Positions 7,460-13,083 of a stretch of DNA of 13,083 nucleotides are shown here, in pieces. The DNA comes from TMED14 sp003444795. GTDB taxonomy: Bacteria; Bacteroidota; Bacteroidia; Flavobacteriales; Schleiferiaceae. The stretch is from NCBI GenBank assembly GCA_963978445.1, contig CAXBRT010000039.1, forward strand, positions 1 to 13,083, in the 5' to 3' direction. The notes under the pieces are model-generated. The model worked only from the letters and a program-made list of their open reading frames with translations, had not been told where the DNA came from and did not search any database. Both the position numbers and the translations under genes were made by a program. How positions within the stretch are numbered: position 1 is the first letter of the stretch; each line of letters opens with the position of its first letter.

Positions 7460-9235
7460 TTAGCCTTCGTGGCTGAGATCCTGCACTTGCTTTCGGTAGG
7501 CTTCAAAGAGCTTGGTCTTGGACACCAAACCCAACCATTGGCCGTCGTGGTATACGGGTAGATACCACATACCTGTCTTCTCCATTTGGCTGAGCACCAG
7601 ATCCATAGGGTCGCCATACTGAACGCGGGCCGGGGCGGACTTCATAGCATCTTTGGCGTTGATTTCTTCCTGATGCTCCTCGCGTTGTGCCCGCCAGATA
7701 TCCTCCCAAGTGATGTAGCCGACCATGCGTCCATCTTCGAGGATGGCCACCAAATTTCGCTTGCATCGGGCGAGTGCGGCTTGGCATTCGTGCAAGGGGC
7801 TGTCGGGTTCTAGGGTTTCCAAATCGCGTTCGAGCGCATCGTCCATGTCCAATAGGGTCAGGACAGCCTTGTCTTTGGACTGGGTCCAGAGGCGGCCGCG
7901 CTGTGAGAGGTATTCGGTGTAGATGCTGTTTGGATCCCAGCTGCGCGTTAAGAAGAACGACAGCGCGGAGGTCATCATCAAGGGCAGAATGAGGGGGTAG
8001 CCGCCGCCAATTTCGGAAATCATAAAGATGGCCGTCAAAGGGGCGTGCATGGTACCCGCCATCAAGCCCGCCATAGCGATCAAGACAAAGTGCACGACTG
8101 GCAAACCTTCAATGCCGGCAAATTCGAGGCTTCGCACAAAAATGAGACCGAGAATACTTCCCATGAAGAGCGTGGGCGCAAACATGCCACCCACACCTCC
8201 TGCGTGTACGGTCAAGGAGGCGGCGGTGACTTTGAGTAGCAAGAGGCCGATCAGTAAGCCGATGCCCATGAGCAAGTTCCCTGCTTCAACGCCCAGCCAG
8301 TTTTGCGATAGGATAGACCAGTCGTCCCCCTTCAGTGCGGCCTGGATAGTGCCAAATCCTTCACCGTAGAGCGGGGGCATCACAAAAATGAGGGCCCCCA
8401 GCAGCACGCCCCCAGTCATGGCCTTCGCCCATGGATTGTTCCAACGTACCACGAGGCGCCCCGACAGGGCAAAAACCCGCTTGAAGTACAAGGAAACCAA
8501 TGCACAGGCCACCCCGAGGAGCAAGTAATAGGGCAGGTTAATGGGGTCAAAGGCTTCAATGCCCTCCGCATAGAAAAGCTTGCTCCCATCGCTGGTCATC
8601 AAACCGGTCAAGGCGCCTGTGGCGGAGGCCAGAAGCAGGGGAACCAGGGAACTCAGGGTGAGGTCTATGCTGAAGAGTTCCAACGTGAAGATTATAGCCG
8701 CCACTGGTGCGCCAAAAATGGAGGAGATGGCACCCGCCGTCGCACAGGCGATGAGGAGGATGCGCTGCTTGAAACCTAGACGCATCCATCGCGCCAGGTT
8801 GGAGCCAATGGCTGATCCGGTGCCTACTGCGGGCCCTTCCAGCCCAACAGATCCCCCAAACCCTACCGTCACAGCCGACGTCAAGAAGGAGGTATACATG
8901 CGGGAGCGCGGGATGATGCCGCCTTGGCGAGAAATGGCTTCAATGGCCGACGGAATACCCTCGCCTGCTCGGAGCTTGAAAACCCGGACCAAGGCTACGG
9001 TGAGCAAGATGCCGATGAGGGGAAACGCGAAGTAGTAGAGTTGGTAGTAGTCCTCAAAGCGTTCGGACCGAATCCATGCCTGGATGGCATGCGTGGAATT
9101 CTTCAGAACCACGGCCACTAAGCCCGAAACCAGCCCCGTAAGTATGCTCAGAACAAAAATGAAGTGCTGCATGGGCAGGTGCTGAGCCCGCCAAATCAGA
9201 ACGCGCCTGATCCAAAGTTGCAGCGTGTGCTTCAT
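7460..9235 (-). CDS. CLC-family chloride channel/transporter with C-terminal CBS pair
   Basis: An inner-membrane anion channel or exchanger of 591 residues. The CLC core occupies residues of about 25-440 with the usual multiple hydrophobic helices. Filter motifs are GEGIP (91-95, GSGIP in E. coli ClcA), GLEGP (131-135, carrying the gating glutamate E133) and GGMFAP (349-354). The pore tyrosine is probably Y413 in GYPLILP. The proton-path glutamate E203 of ClcA aligns by eye with L187 (FTLEL, where E186 matches the preceding E202). Such a loss is typical of CLC channels rather than proton-coupled exchangers, so passive conduction is a reasonable inference. Two CBS domains (about 471-520 and 527-585) form a cytoplasmic regulatory pair that commonly binds adenine nucleotides. 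The ATG at 9235 overlaps the aspS TGA as ATGA, so the gene is probably translationally coupled to aspS and lacks its own promoter. The combination of a filter serine replaced by glutamate with the missing proton glutamate is the odd feature. Confidence 0.95.
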   Translation of the reverse strand: MKHTLQLWIRRVLIWRAQHLPMQHFIFVLSILTGLVSGLVAVVLKNSTHAIQAWIRSERFEDYYQLYYFAFPLIGILLTVALVRVFKLRAGEGIPSAIEAISRQGGIIPRSRMYTSFLTSAVTVGFGGSVGLEGPAVGTGSAIGSNLARWMRLGFKQRILLIACATAGAISSIFGAPVAAIIFTLELFSIDLTLSSLVPLLLASATGALTGLMTSDGSKLFYAEGIEAFDPINLPYYLLLGVACALVSLYFKRVFALSGRLVVRWNNPWAKAMTGGVLLGALIFVMPPLYGEGFGTIQAALKGDDWSILSQNWLGVEAGNLLMGIGLLIGLLLLKVTAASLTVHAGGVGGMFAPTLFMGSILGLIFVRSLEFAGIEGLPVVHFVLIAMAGLMAGTMHAPLTAIFMISEIGGGYPLILPLMMTSALSFFLTRSWDPNSIYTEYLSQRGRLWTQSKDKAVLTLLDMDDALERDLETLEPDSPLHECQAALARCKRNLVAILEDGRMVGYITWEDIWRAQREEHQEEINAKDAMKSAPARVQYGDPMDLVLSQMEKTGMWYLPVYHDGQWLGLVSKTKLFEAYRKQVQDLSHEG

Positions 9236-10989
9236 GCAGGCTGTTGTGGGCTAATGCCCAAGGACAATTCTGTTAGCTGTGCAGGGTTGATGTGTGAAGG
9301 CGCATCAATCATGACGTCGCGGCCCGCGTTGTTTTTGGGGAAAGCGATGTAGTCGCGGATGACCTCATCCCCGCCCATCAAGGCCACCAAACGGTCAAAG
9401 CCAAAGGCGATTCCGCCGTGGGGAGGTGCGCCATATTCGAAGGCATTCATGAGGAAGCCAAACTGCTCCAATGCCTCTTCTTTGCTGAATCCAAGCAGGT
9501 CAAACATGCGCTGCTGAAGGGCGCGGTCGTGGATTCGGATGGAGCCGCCACCGATTTCGTTGCCGTTGAGGACCAAGTCATAGGCATTGGCGCGAACGGC
9601 CCCAGGATCGCTGTCGATCAGGGGAATGTCTTCGGGCTTGGGGCTGGTGAAGGGGTGGTGCATGGCAAACCAGCGACCAGACTCTTCGTCCCATTCAAGC
9701 AGCGGGAAGTCCAGGACCCACAAAGGGGCAAATTCATCGGATTTGCGCAATCCCAATTCTTGGGCAAGGTGCATGCGGAGTTCGCTCAAGGCCTTTCGGG
9801 TCTTGTTGGCGTTGCCTGCAAGAACGAGCACCAAGTCACCGGCCGCGGCGCCGAAAGCTTCCGCCCATCCCGTGAGGGCCGCTTCGTCAAAGAACTTGTT
9901 GACGCTGGAACTCACCTGACCTTGCTCGTCGACTTTCATCCAAATGAGGCCAGACATACCCAGCTGTGGGCGTTTCACATAGTCGGTGAGGGCGTCCAAT
10001 TGCTTGCGGGTATAGTGAGCGCATCCATCTACTTTGATGCCCACCACCAATTCAGCGTTGTCAAATACGGGGAAACCGCTGCCTTTGACGCGGTCGTTGA
10101 GTTCGACGAAGGTCATTCCAAAGCGGATGTCCGGCTTGTCGTTTCCATACAAGCGCATCGCAACGTCGTAGGTCATTCGTGGGATTTCACCCACCTCTAA
10201 GCCATGCACATCGCGGATGACGTGCTTGAGCAAGCCTTCAAAGGTTTGCAGGATGTCTTCCTGCTCCACAAAGGCCATTTCGCAGTCAATCTGCGTGAAT
10301 TCGGGCTGGCGATCCGCACGCAAATCCTCGTCGCGGAAGCAGCGCACAATTTGGTAGTAGCGGTCCATACCGGCCACCATCAAGAGCTGCTTAAAGGTCT
10401 GGGGGGACTGTGGAAGGGCGTAGAACTGTCCGTGGTGAACGCGAGAGGGCACCACAAAGTCGCGGGCACCTTCGGGGGTACTTTTGATCAAGAATGGGGT
10501 CTCCACATCGGCGAATCCCAGCTCGTTGAGGTAGGTTCTGACGGACATGTTGATGCGGTTGCGCAGCAAAAGTTTTTCCCGAACAGGCGCGCGGCGAATG
10601 TCCAGGTAGCGGTACTTCATCCGCAACTCTTCGCCGCCATCTGTTTCCGCTTCGATGGTAAAGGGGGGCGTTTTGGCGCCATTGAGGACCTTGAATTCGG
10701 TCACCCAAATTTCCACTTCGCCGGTGGGCAAGTTGGGGTTTTTGTTTTCACGCTCCACCACCTTGCCGGTAGCCTGAACCACAAACTCGCGCTGTGCGCT
10801 GCGAGCCAACTCCAACATCGCAGGGTCCACACCCTCGTTGAATGCTAGCTGGGTTAGGCCATAGCGGTCGCGCAGATCGATGAAGGACATGCCTCCAAAG
10901 TCGCGACGGCGCTGGACCCAGCCGCTGAGGGTAACGGTTTGACCCGCATGAGAAAGGCGCAGTTCGCCGCAAGTATGAGTACGGTACAT
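9232..10989 (-). CDS. aspS: Aspartyl-tRNA synthetase
   Basis: Charges tRNA-Asp with aspartate in the cytoplasm. It is a class II synthetase of bacterial type, 585 residues, the normal length. The N-terminal OB-fold anticodon domain (about 1-105) contains SGWVQRRRDFGG. The catalytic core carries QSPQ (194-197), motif 2 at FRDEDLRADRQPEFTQ (218-233) and motif 3 at GIAFGFDR (526-533). The bacterial GAD insertion lies at about 290-410. I place the start at the ATG at 10989 (MYRTHTCGEL), which fits the family N-terminus. A longer in-frame start at 11049 would add about 20 residues running back through the promoter box and the tadA start, and is unlikely. clc follows with a 4-base overlap. The residue after RRRD is phenylalanine, where E. 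coli AspRS has leucine; I draw no conclusion about Asp/Asn tRNA discrimination. Confidence 0.98.
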   Translation of the reverse strand: MYRTHTCGELRLSHAGQTVTLSGWVQRRRDFGGMSFIDLRDRYGLTQLAFNEGVDPAMLELARSAQREFVVQATGKVVERENKNPNLPTGEVEIWVTEFKVLNGAKTPPFTIEAETDGGEELRMKYRYLDIRRAPVREKLLLRNRINMSVRTYLNELGFADVETPFLIKSTPEGARDFVVPSRVHHGQFYALPQSPQTFKQLLMVAGMDRYYQIVRCFRDEDLRADRQPEFTQIDCEMAFVEQEDILQTFEGLLKHVIRDVHGLEVGEIPRMTYDVAMRLYGNDKPDIRFGMTFVELNDRVKGSGFPVFDNAELVVGIKVDGCAHYTRKQLDALTDYVKRPQLGMSGLIWMKVDEQGQVSSSVNKFFDEAALTGWAEAFGAAAGDLVLVLAGNANKTRKALSELRMHLAQELGLRKSDEFAPLWVLDFPLLEWDEESGRWFAMHHPFTSPKPEDIPLIDSDPGAVRANAYDLVLNGNEIGGGSIRIHDRALQQRMFDLLGFSKEEALEQFGFLMNAFEYGAPPHGGIAFGFDRLVALMGGDEVIRDYIAFPKNNAGRDVMIDAPSHINPAQLTELSLGISPQQPA

Positions 10990-11006
10990 GATCGTGAAAT
11001 GAAGTG

Positions 11007-11014
11007 CAAAGGTA
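11007..11014 (-). promoter_or_regulatory. Bacteroidota -7 box for aspS-clc
   Basis: The minus strand reads TACCTTTG, an exact TAnnTTTG, 17 bases before the aspS ATG at 10989. This predicts a leader of only about 11-12 bases. No clear -33 element is visible. It lies in the 58-base divergent region shared with tadA. Confidence 0.6.
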
Positions 11015-11034
11015 AAAAAGCCGGTGGGGCTACG

Positions 11035-11042
11035 TAGTTTTA
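11035..11042 (+). promoter_or_regulatory. Near-consensus -7 box for tadA
   Basis: TAGTTTTA differs from TAnnTTTG only in its last base and lies five bases before the ATG at 11048, the same tight placement as at purQ. It overlaps a short palindrome, CTACGTAG (11030-11037). Confidence 0.4.
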
Positions 11043-11047
11043 TCCCC

Positions 11048-11488
11048 ATGGAGTTTGACGACGTTTATTTCATGCGCCAAGCCATTAGGGAAGCGCTCAA
11101 AGCCTACGAGGCAGACGAGGTGCCTGTGGGGGCTATTGTGGTGAGCAACAACCAGATAATCGCTCGAGGCCACAATCTGACCGAACAGCTCCACGACGTC
11201 ACCGCTCACGCAGAAATGCAGGCGATCACCGCCGCTTCGCATTACCTAGGGGCAAAGTACCTACCGGATTGCACCTTGTATGTCACCCTAGAGCCTTGCA
11301 GCATGTGCGCTGGAGCGCTCTTTTGGTCACAGATTGGCCGAATTGTTTACGGAGCCAGCGATGAGAAGCGCGGATTTCGCACCATGGGGGGACAATTTCA
11401 TCCAAAAACTCAGGTCACTACGGGAATTGAAGCAGAGGTCTGCGGGGATTTAATGACCGAATTTTTCCGGGCCAAGCGAAAAAAGTAA
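11048..11488 (+). CDS. tadA: tRNA-specific adenosine deaminase TadA
   Basis: Converts adenosine 34 to inosine in the anticodon of tRNA-Arg(ACG), an essential zinc-dependent step. The 146-residue protein has the full cytidine/deoxycytidylate deaminase signature: HAE (54-56, zinc ligand H54 and proton-shuttling E56) and PCSMC (83-87, zinc ligands C84 and C87). EVPVGAIVV near residue 24 and the basic C-terminus (RAKRKK) are usual for TadA. An upstream in-frame GTG at 11024 would add eight residues (MGLRSFIP), but that stretch contains the probable promoter box and does not look conserved, so the ATG at 11048 is preferred. It is divergent from aspS across 58 bases. A guanine deaminase of the same fold is the main alternative, but the length and N-terminus favour TadA. 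Confidence 0.93.
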   Translation: MEFDDVYFMRQAIREALKAYEADEVPVGAIVVSNNQIIARGHNLTEQLHDVTAHAEMQAITAASHYLGAKYLPDCTLYVTLEPCSMCAGALFWSQIGRIVYGASDEKRGFRTMGGQFHPKTQVTTGIEAEVCGDLMTEFFRAKRKK

Positions 11489-11505
11489 CCGCCCCAGCGT
11501 GCATT

Positions 11506-11520
11506 TGGCACAGCTTTTGG
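11506..11520 (+). promoter_or_regulatory. Candidate sigma-54 (RpoN) promoter
   Basis: TGGCAC (11506-11511), five bases, then TTGG (11517-11520) matches the -24/-12 consensus TGGCAC-N5-TTGC except for the last base. The TTTGGCAC-x-GCTTTTGG context with correct GG-to-(G)C spacing is better than most chance occurrences. The predicted start is about 11531-11532, which coincides with the first base of a hairpin. No activator site was identified upstream. Confidence 0.45.
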
Positions 11521-11530
11521 AATCCCATAT

Positions 11531-11605
11531 ACAACGAACTCAGCGTTTAGATTCGTTTGTAAGTTTAGGTTGGGGAGGGCCGTCGGGGGACGGCCCTTTC
11601 TTATT
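11531..11605 (+). ncRNA. Candidate small RNA with two stem-loops
   Basis: This is the non-coding stretch between the sigma-54-like element and the start of the metallo-hydrolase gene. ACAACGAA (11531-11538) pairs with TTCGTTTGT (11552-11560) with one bulged T, and the stem extends through C11539-G11550 and T11540-A11549 to an eight-base loop. A purine-rich linker (11561-11575) leads to a perfect nine-pair stem with a GGGG loop and a T-rich tail. A promoter, a hairpin at +1 and a terminator together outline an independent RNA of about 70 nt. There is no ATG-initiated reading frame inside. The alternative is a regulated leader or attenuator of the downstream hydrolase gene. I do not recognise a known RNA family. 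Confidence 0.35.
11576..11604 (+). terminator. Intrinsic terminator downstream of tadA and the candidate small RNA
   Basis: AGGGCCGTC (11576-11584) and GACGGCCCT (11589-11597) form a perfect nine-pair stem with a GGGG loop, followed by TTCTTAT. The tail is interrupted by one C and one A, so efficiency may be moderate. It lies 87 bases after the tadA stop and 20 bases before the next start codon. Confidence 0.8.
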
Positions 11606-11613
11606 TAGTTTCG
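11606..11613 (+). promoter_or_regulatory. Near-consensus -7 box for the MBL-fold hydrolase gene
   Basis: TAGTTTCG differs from TAnnTTTG at one base and sits four bases before the ATG at 11618. Any -33 element would fall inside the preceding terminator hairpin, where none is visible, so this is a weak call supported mainly by the same placement at purQ and tadA. Confidence 0.35.
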
Positions 11614-11617
11614 TTCT

Positions 11618-12463
11618 ATGAACCTTCACAGTCTTAACACCGGATTTTTCAAGCTGGACGGCGGGGCCATGTTTGGGGTGGTGCCCAAGCAACTTTGGCA
11701 GCGGACCAACCCTGCGGATGCGAACAATTTGTGCACCTGGGCCATGCGCTCGCTGCTTATTGAGGACGGCAACCGACTCATCCTGGTCGACACAGGCATT
11801 GGCAACAAGCAAGACGATAAATTCTTTAGCCACTACCACTTGCATGGTACGGACAACTTGGACAGCAACCTGAAGGCACTTGGATTCCAGCGCAGCGACA
11901 TCACGGATGTTTTTCTCACCCATATGCATTTTGACCACGTAGGGGGCGCGGTGGAACGCACAGAAAAAGGACTTCGTCCCGCGTTCGCACAAGCGACCTA
12001 CTGGACCAACGAGCGCCATTGGAAATGGGCGACCGAACCCAACGCCCGTGAAAAAGCTTCCTTCCTCGCGGAGAACATCTTGCCCTTGCAGGAAAGCGGG
12101 CAGCTCGCATGGATCGATGCGCCGGAAGGCGAGCAACGCGTGAGCACCCCTTTAGGCTTTGACACCTTTGTGGTCAATGGTCACACCGATGCTCAAATGT
12201 GCCCAATCCTGCCGTACCGCGGGGAACAGATCGTCTTTATGGCCGACCTCCTGCCCTCCGTGGGGCATATCCCCTTACCCTATGTCATGGGCTACGACAC
12301 GCGCCCCCTTTTGACCCTGGGCGAAAAGAAGGCCATTCTAACAGAAGCAGCCCAGCAGGGGTATCGCTTATTTTTGGAACACGACCCGGAAAACGAAACC
12401 TGCACCCTCGAACTCACCGAAAAAGGCCCACGTTTGGCCCATACCCGTCCCTTAAACGACTAA
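11618..12463 (+). CDS. Metallo-beta-lactamase-fold hydrolase
   Basis: A 281-residue dinuclear-metal hydrolase of the MBL superfamily, probably cytoplasmic because no signal peptide is present. All expected ligands are visible: THMHFDH (H102, H104, D106 and H107), H189 in NGHTDAQM, D210 in FMADLLPS and H255 in LEHDP. VDTGIGNK (58-64) is the usual strand and turn before the active site. The LDGGAMFGVVPKQLW opening (about 13-27) and a tryptophan-rich segment (129-137) resemble the lactonase/YtnP-like branch annotated as MBL-fold metallo-hydrolase or quorum-quenching lactonase. The substrate is not predictable; lactone or ester hydrolysis is inference. It is probably not a beta-lactamase, given the lack of export. 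Seven bases separate it from the M1 peptidase gene, suggesting one transcript. Confidence 0.9.
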   Translation: MNLHSLNTGFFKLDGGAMFGVVPKQLWQRTNPADANNLCTWAMRSLLIEDGNRLILVDTGIGNKQDDKFFSHYHLHGTDNLDSNLKALGFQRSDITDVFLTHMHFDHVGGAVERTEKGLRPAFAQATYWTNERHWKWATEPNAREKASFLAENILPLQESGQLAWIDAPEGEQRVSTPLGFDTFVVNGHTDAQMCPILPYRGEQIVFMADLLPSVGHIPLPYVMGYDTRPLLTLGEKKAILTEAAQQGYRLFLEHDPENETCTLELTEKGPRLAHTRPLND

Positions 12464-12470
12464 TTCTCGC

Positions 12471-13083
12471 ATGAAGCATTTTTTTGTCGCTCTCTTGGCC
12501 CTCTGCAGCCTTCCCGGCTTTGCACAGTATTGGCAGCAAGCCGTTGACTACCATATCCAAGTGGATTTGGACGACAAGAAGCATCAGCTCGCGGGGGATT
12601 TGAGCCTGCAGTACACGAACAACAGCCCAGATGCACTGCATGAAGTGTTTTTTCACCTCTACTGGAACGCCTTTCAGCCCGGTAGCATGCTGTCCAACAT
12701 GGCCAATATCCCCACCAAGTTCCCCGACCGCGCCATCGGCGACAAGGTGGAGAACTACGCTCCAGATGAGTACGGCGAGCAAATCATTCAGTCTTTGACC
12801 CTTAACGGGGAGCCCCTGTCCTTTACGGTGGATCAGACCATCCTTCACGCCAAATTGCCTACGCACATTCAGCCTGGAGAAACCGTGTCTTTTCACATGA
12901 CCTACACCACGCGCATCCCCAAATTGGTAGAGCGCGCTGGCCGGGACAATCCCGAAGACATTGCGTACAGCTTTACACAATGGTATCCTAAAATGGTCGT
13001 TTACGACACGGATGGCTGGCACCCGGACATCAACGTAGCCCGCGAATTCTATGGCGACTTTGGCCCCTTTCAGGTGGACATCA
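12471..13083 (+). CDS. Secreted M1-family metallopeptidase, N-terminal part (runs off the right edge)
   Basis: The reading frame starts at the ATG at 12471 and stays open for 204 codons to the window end. A signal peptide is clear: a lysine, the hydrophobic FFVALLALCSLPGFA, then cleavage before QYWQQ near residue 19. The mature start (YWQQAVDYHIQVDLD) and the run YTNNSPDALHEVFFHLYWNAFQPGSM (about residues 46-71) match the N-terminal beta domain of Bacteroidota M1 aminopeptidases, as does SFTQWYPKMVVYD, the segment preceding the catalytic domain. The zinc site (HExxH) and the GxMEN motif lie beyond the edge, so activity cannot be checked. A periplasmic or surface location is expected. It probably forms an operon with the hydrolase gene seven bases upstream. 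A pseudogene or non-catalytic homologue cannot be excluded. Confidence 0.88.
   Translation, partial: MKHFFVALLALCSLPGFAQYWQQAVDYHIQVDLDDKKHQLAGDLSLQYTNNSPDALHEVFFHLYWNAFQPGSMLSNMANIPTKFPDRAIGDKVENYAPDEYGEQIIQSLTLNGEPLSFTVDQTILHAKLPTHIQPGETVSFHMTYTTRIPKLVERAGRDNPEDIAYSFTQWYPKMVVYDTDGWHPDINVAREFYGDFGPFQVDI

Noticed and set aside
7339..7617. N-terminal extension of the T9SS protein to 7617
   Set aside because: It would remove the signal peptide from the N-terminus and overlap the clc 3' end by about 160 bases in another frame; the starts at 7338 or 7329 are preceded by a promoter box and give a clean signal sequence.
9418..10848. Two long + strand frames antisense to aspS
   Set aside because: AspRS motifs 2 and 3 fall on the minus strand here and account for the sequence; the antisense frames have no recognisable features or upstream signals.
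11618..12463. Antibiotic-resistance beta-lactamase
   Set aside because: The HxHxDH site alone defines only the superfamily; there is no signal peptide and the overall pattern fits lactonase-like hydrolases better.
1..13083. Defence island, prophage, CRISPR or other novel multi-gene system
   Set aside because: No integrase, transposase, nuclease, toxin-antitoxin pair, direct-repeat array or clustered unknown genes are visible; nearly every gene belongs to a recognisable family.

Overview
The window reads as chromosomal DNA of a moderately GC-rich member of the Bacteroidota. Three things suggest this. There is a secreted multidomain protein with a type IX secretion (T9SS) C-terminal sorting domain. 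Bacteroidota-type -7 promoter boxes (TAnnTTTG) lie in front of most genes, with no clear Shine-Dalgarno sequences. The individual proteins (lamin-tail protein, arginase-family enzyme, CLC-CBS channel, M1 peptidase) resemble forms I know from Flavobacteriales-like Bacteroidota. The order-level placement is inference. I see no phage, transposon, CRISPR, tRNA or rRNA.

Layout. Positions 1-2711 run on the + strand: the C-terminal part of a lamin-tail-domain protein, an arginase/agmatinase-family ureohydrolase with a GTG start, and purQ. A strong bidirectional terminator (2736-2767) separates purQ from a convergent minus-strand block. That block holds a 1515-residue secreted Asp-box/PKD/jelly-roll protein with a T9SS tail (2791-7338), a CLC chloride channel with two CBS domains (7460-9235), and aspS (9232-10989). 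The clc start codon overlaps the aspS stop as ATGA, so those two form an operon. A 58-bp divergent promoter region separates aspS from tadA (11048-11488). After tadA comes a non-coding gap with a sigma-54-like promoter, two hairpins and a terminator. The window ends with a metallo-beta-lactamase-fold hydrolase (11618-12463) and the start of a secreted M1 aminopeptidase (12471 to the edge), which look co-transcribed.

Functionally this is mostly housekeeping: translation (AspRS, tRNA adenosine deaminase), purine synthesis (PurQ), nitrogen or polyamine metabolism (ureohydrolase) and anion transport, interspersed with secreted or surface proteins typical of the phylum. I find no clear multi-gene novel system. 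The points most worth following up are non-coding: a possible sigma-54-driven small RNA at about 11531-11605; promoter boxes placed only 4-5 nt upstream of four start codons, which predicts leaderless mRNAs; and a G/C hairpin at the predicted 5' end of the large T9SS gene's mRNA that may also terminate the aspS-clc transcript. All gaps between genes are shorter than 150 bases and are described in the entries.
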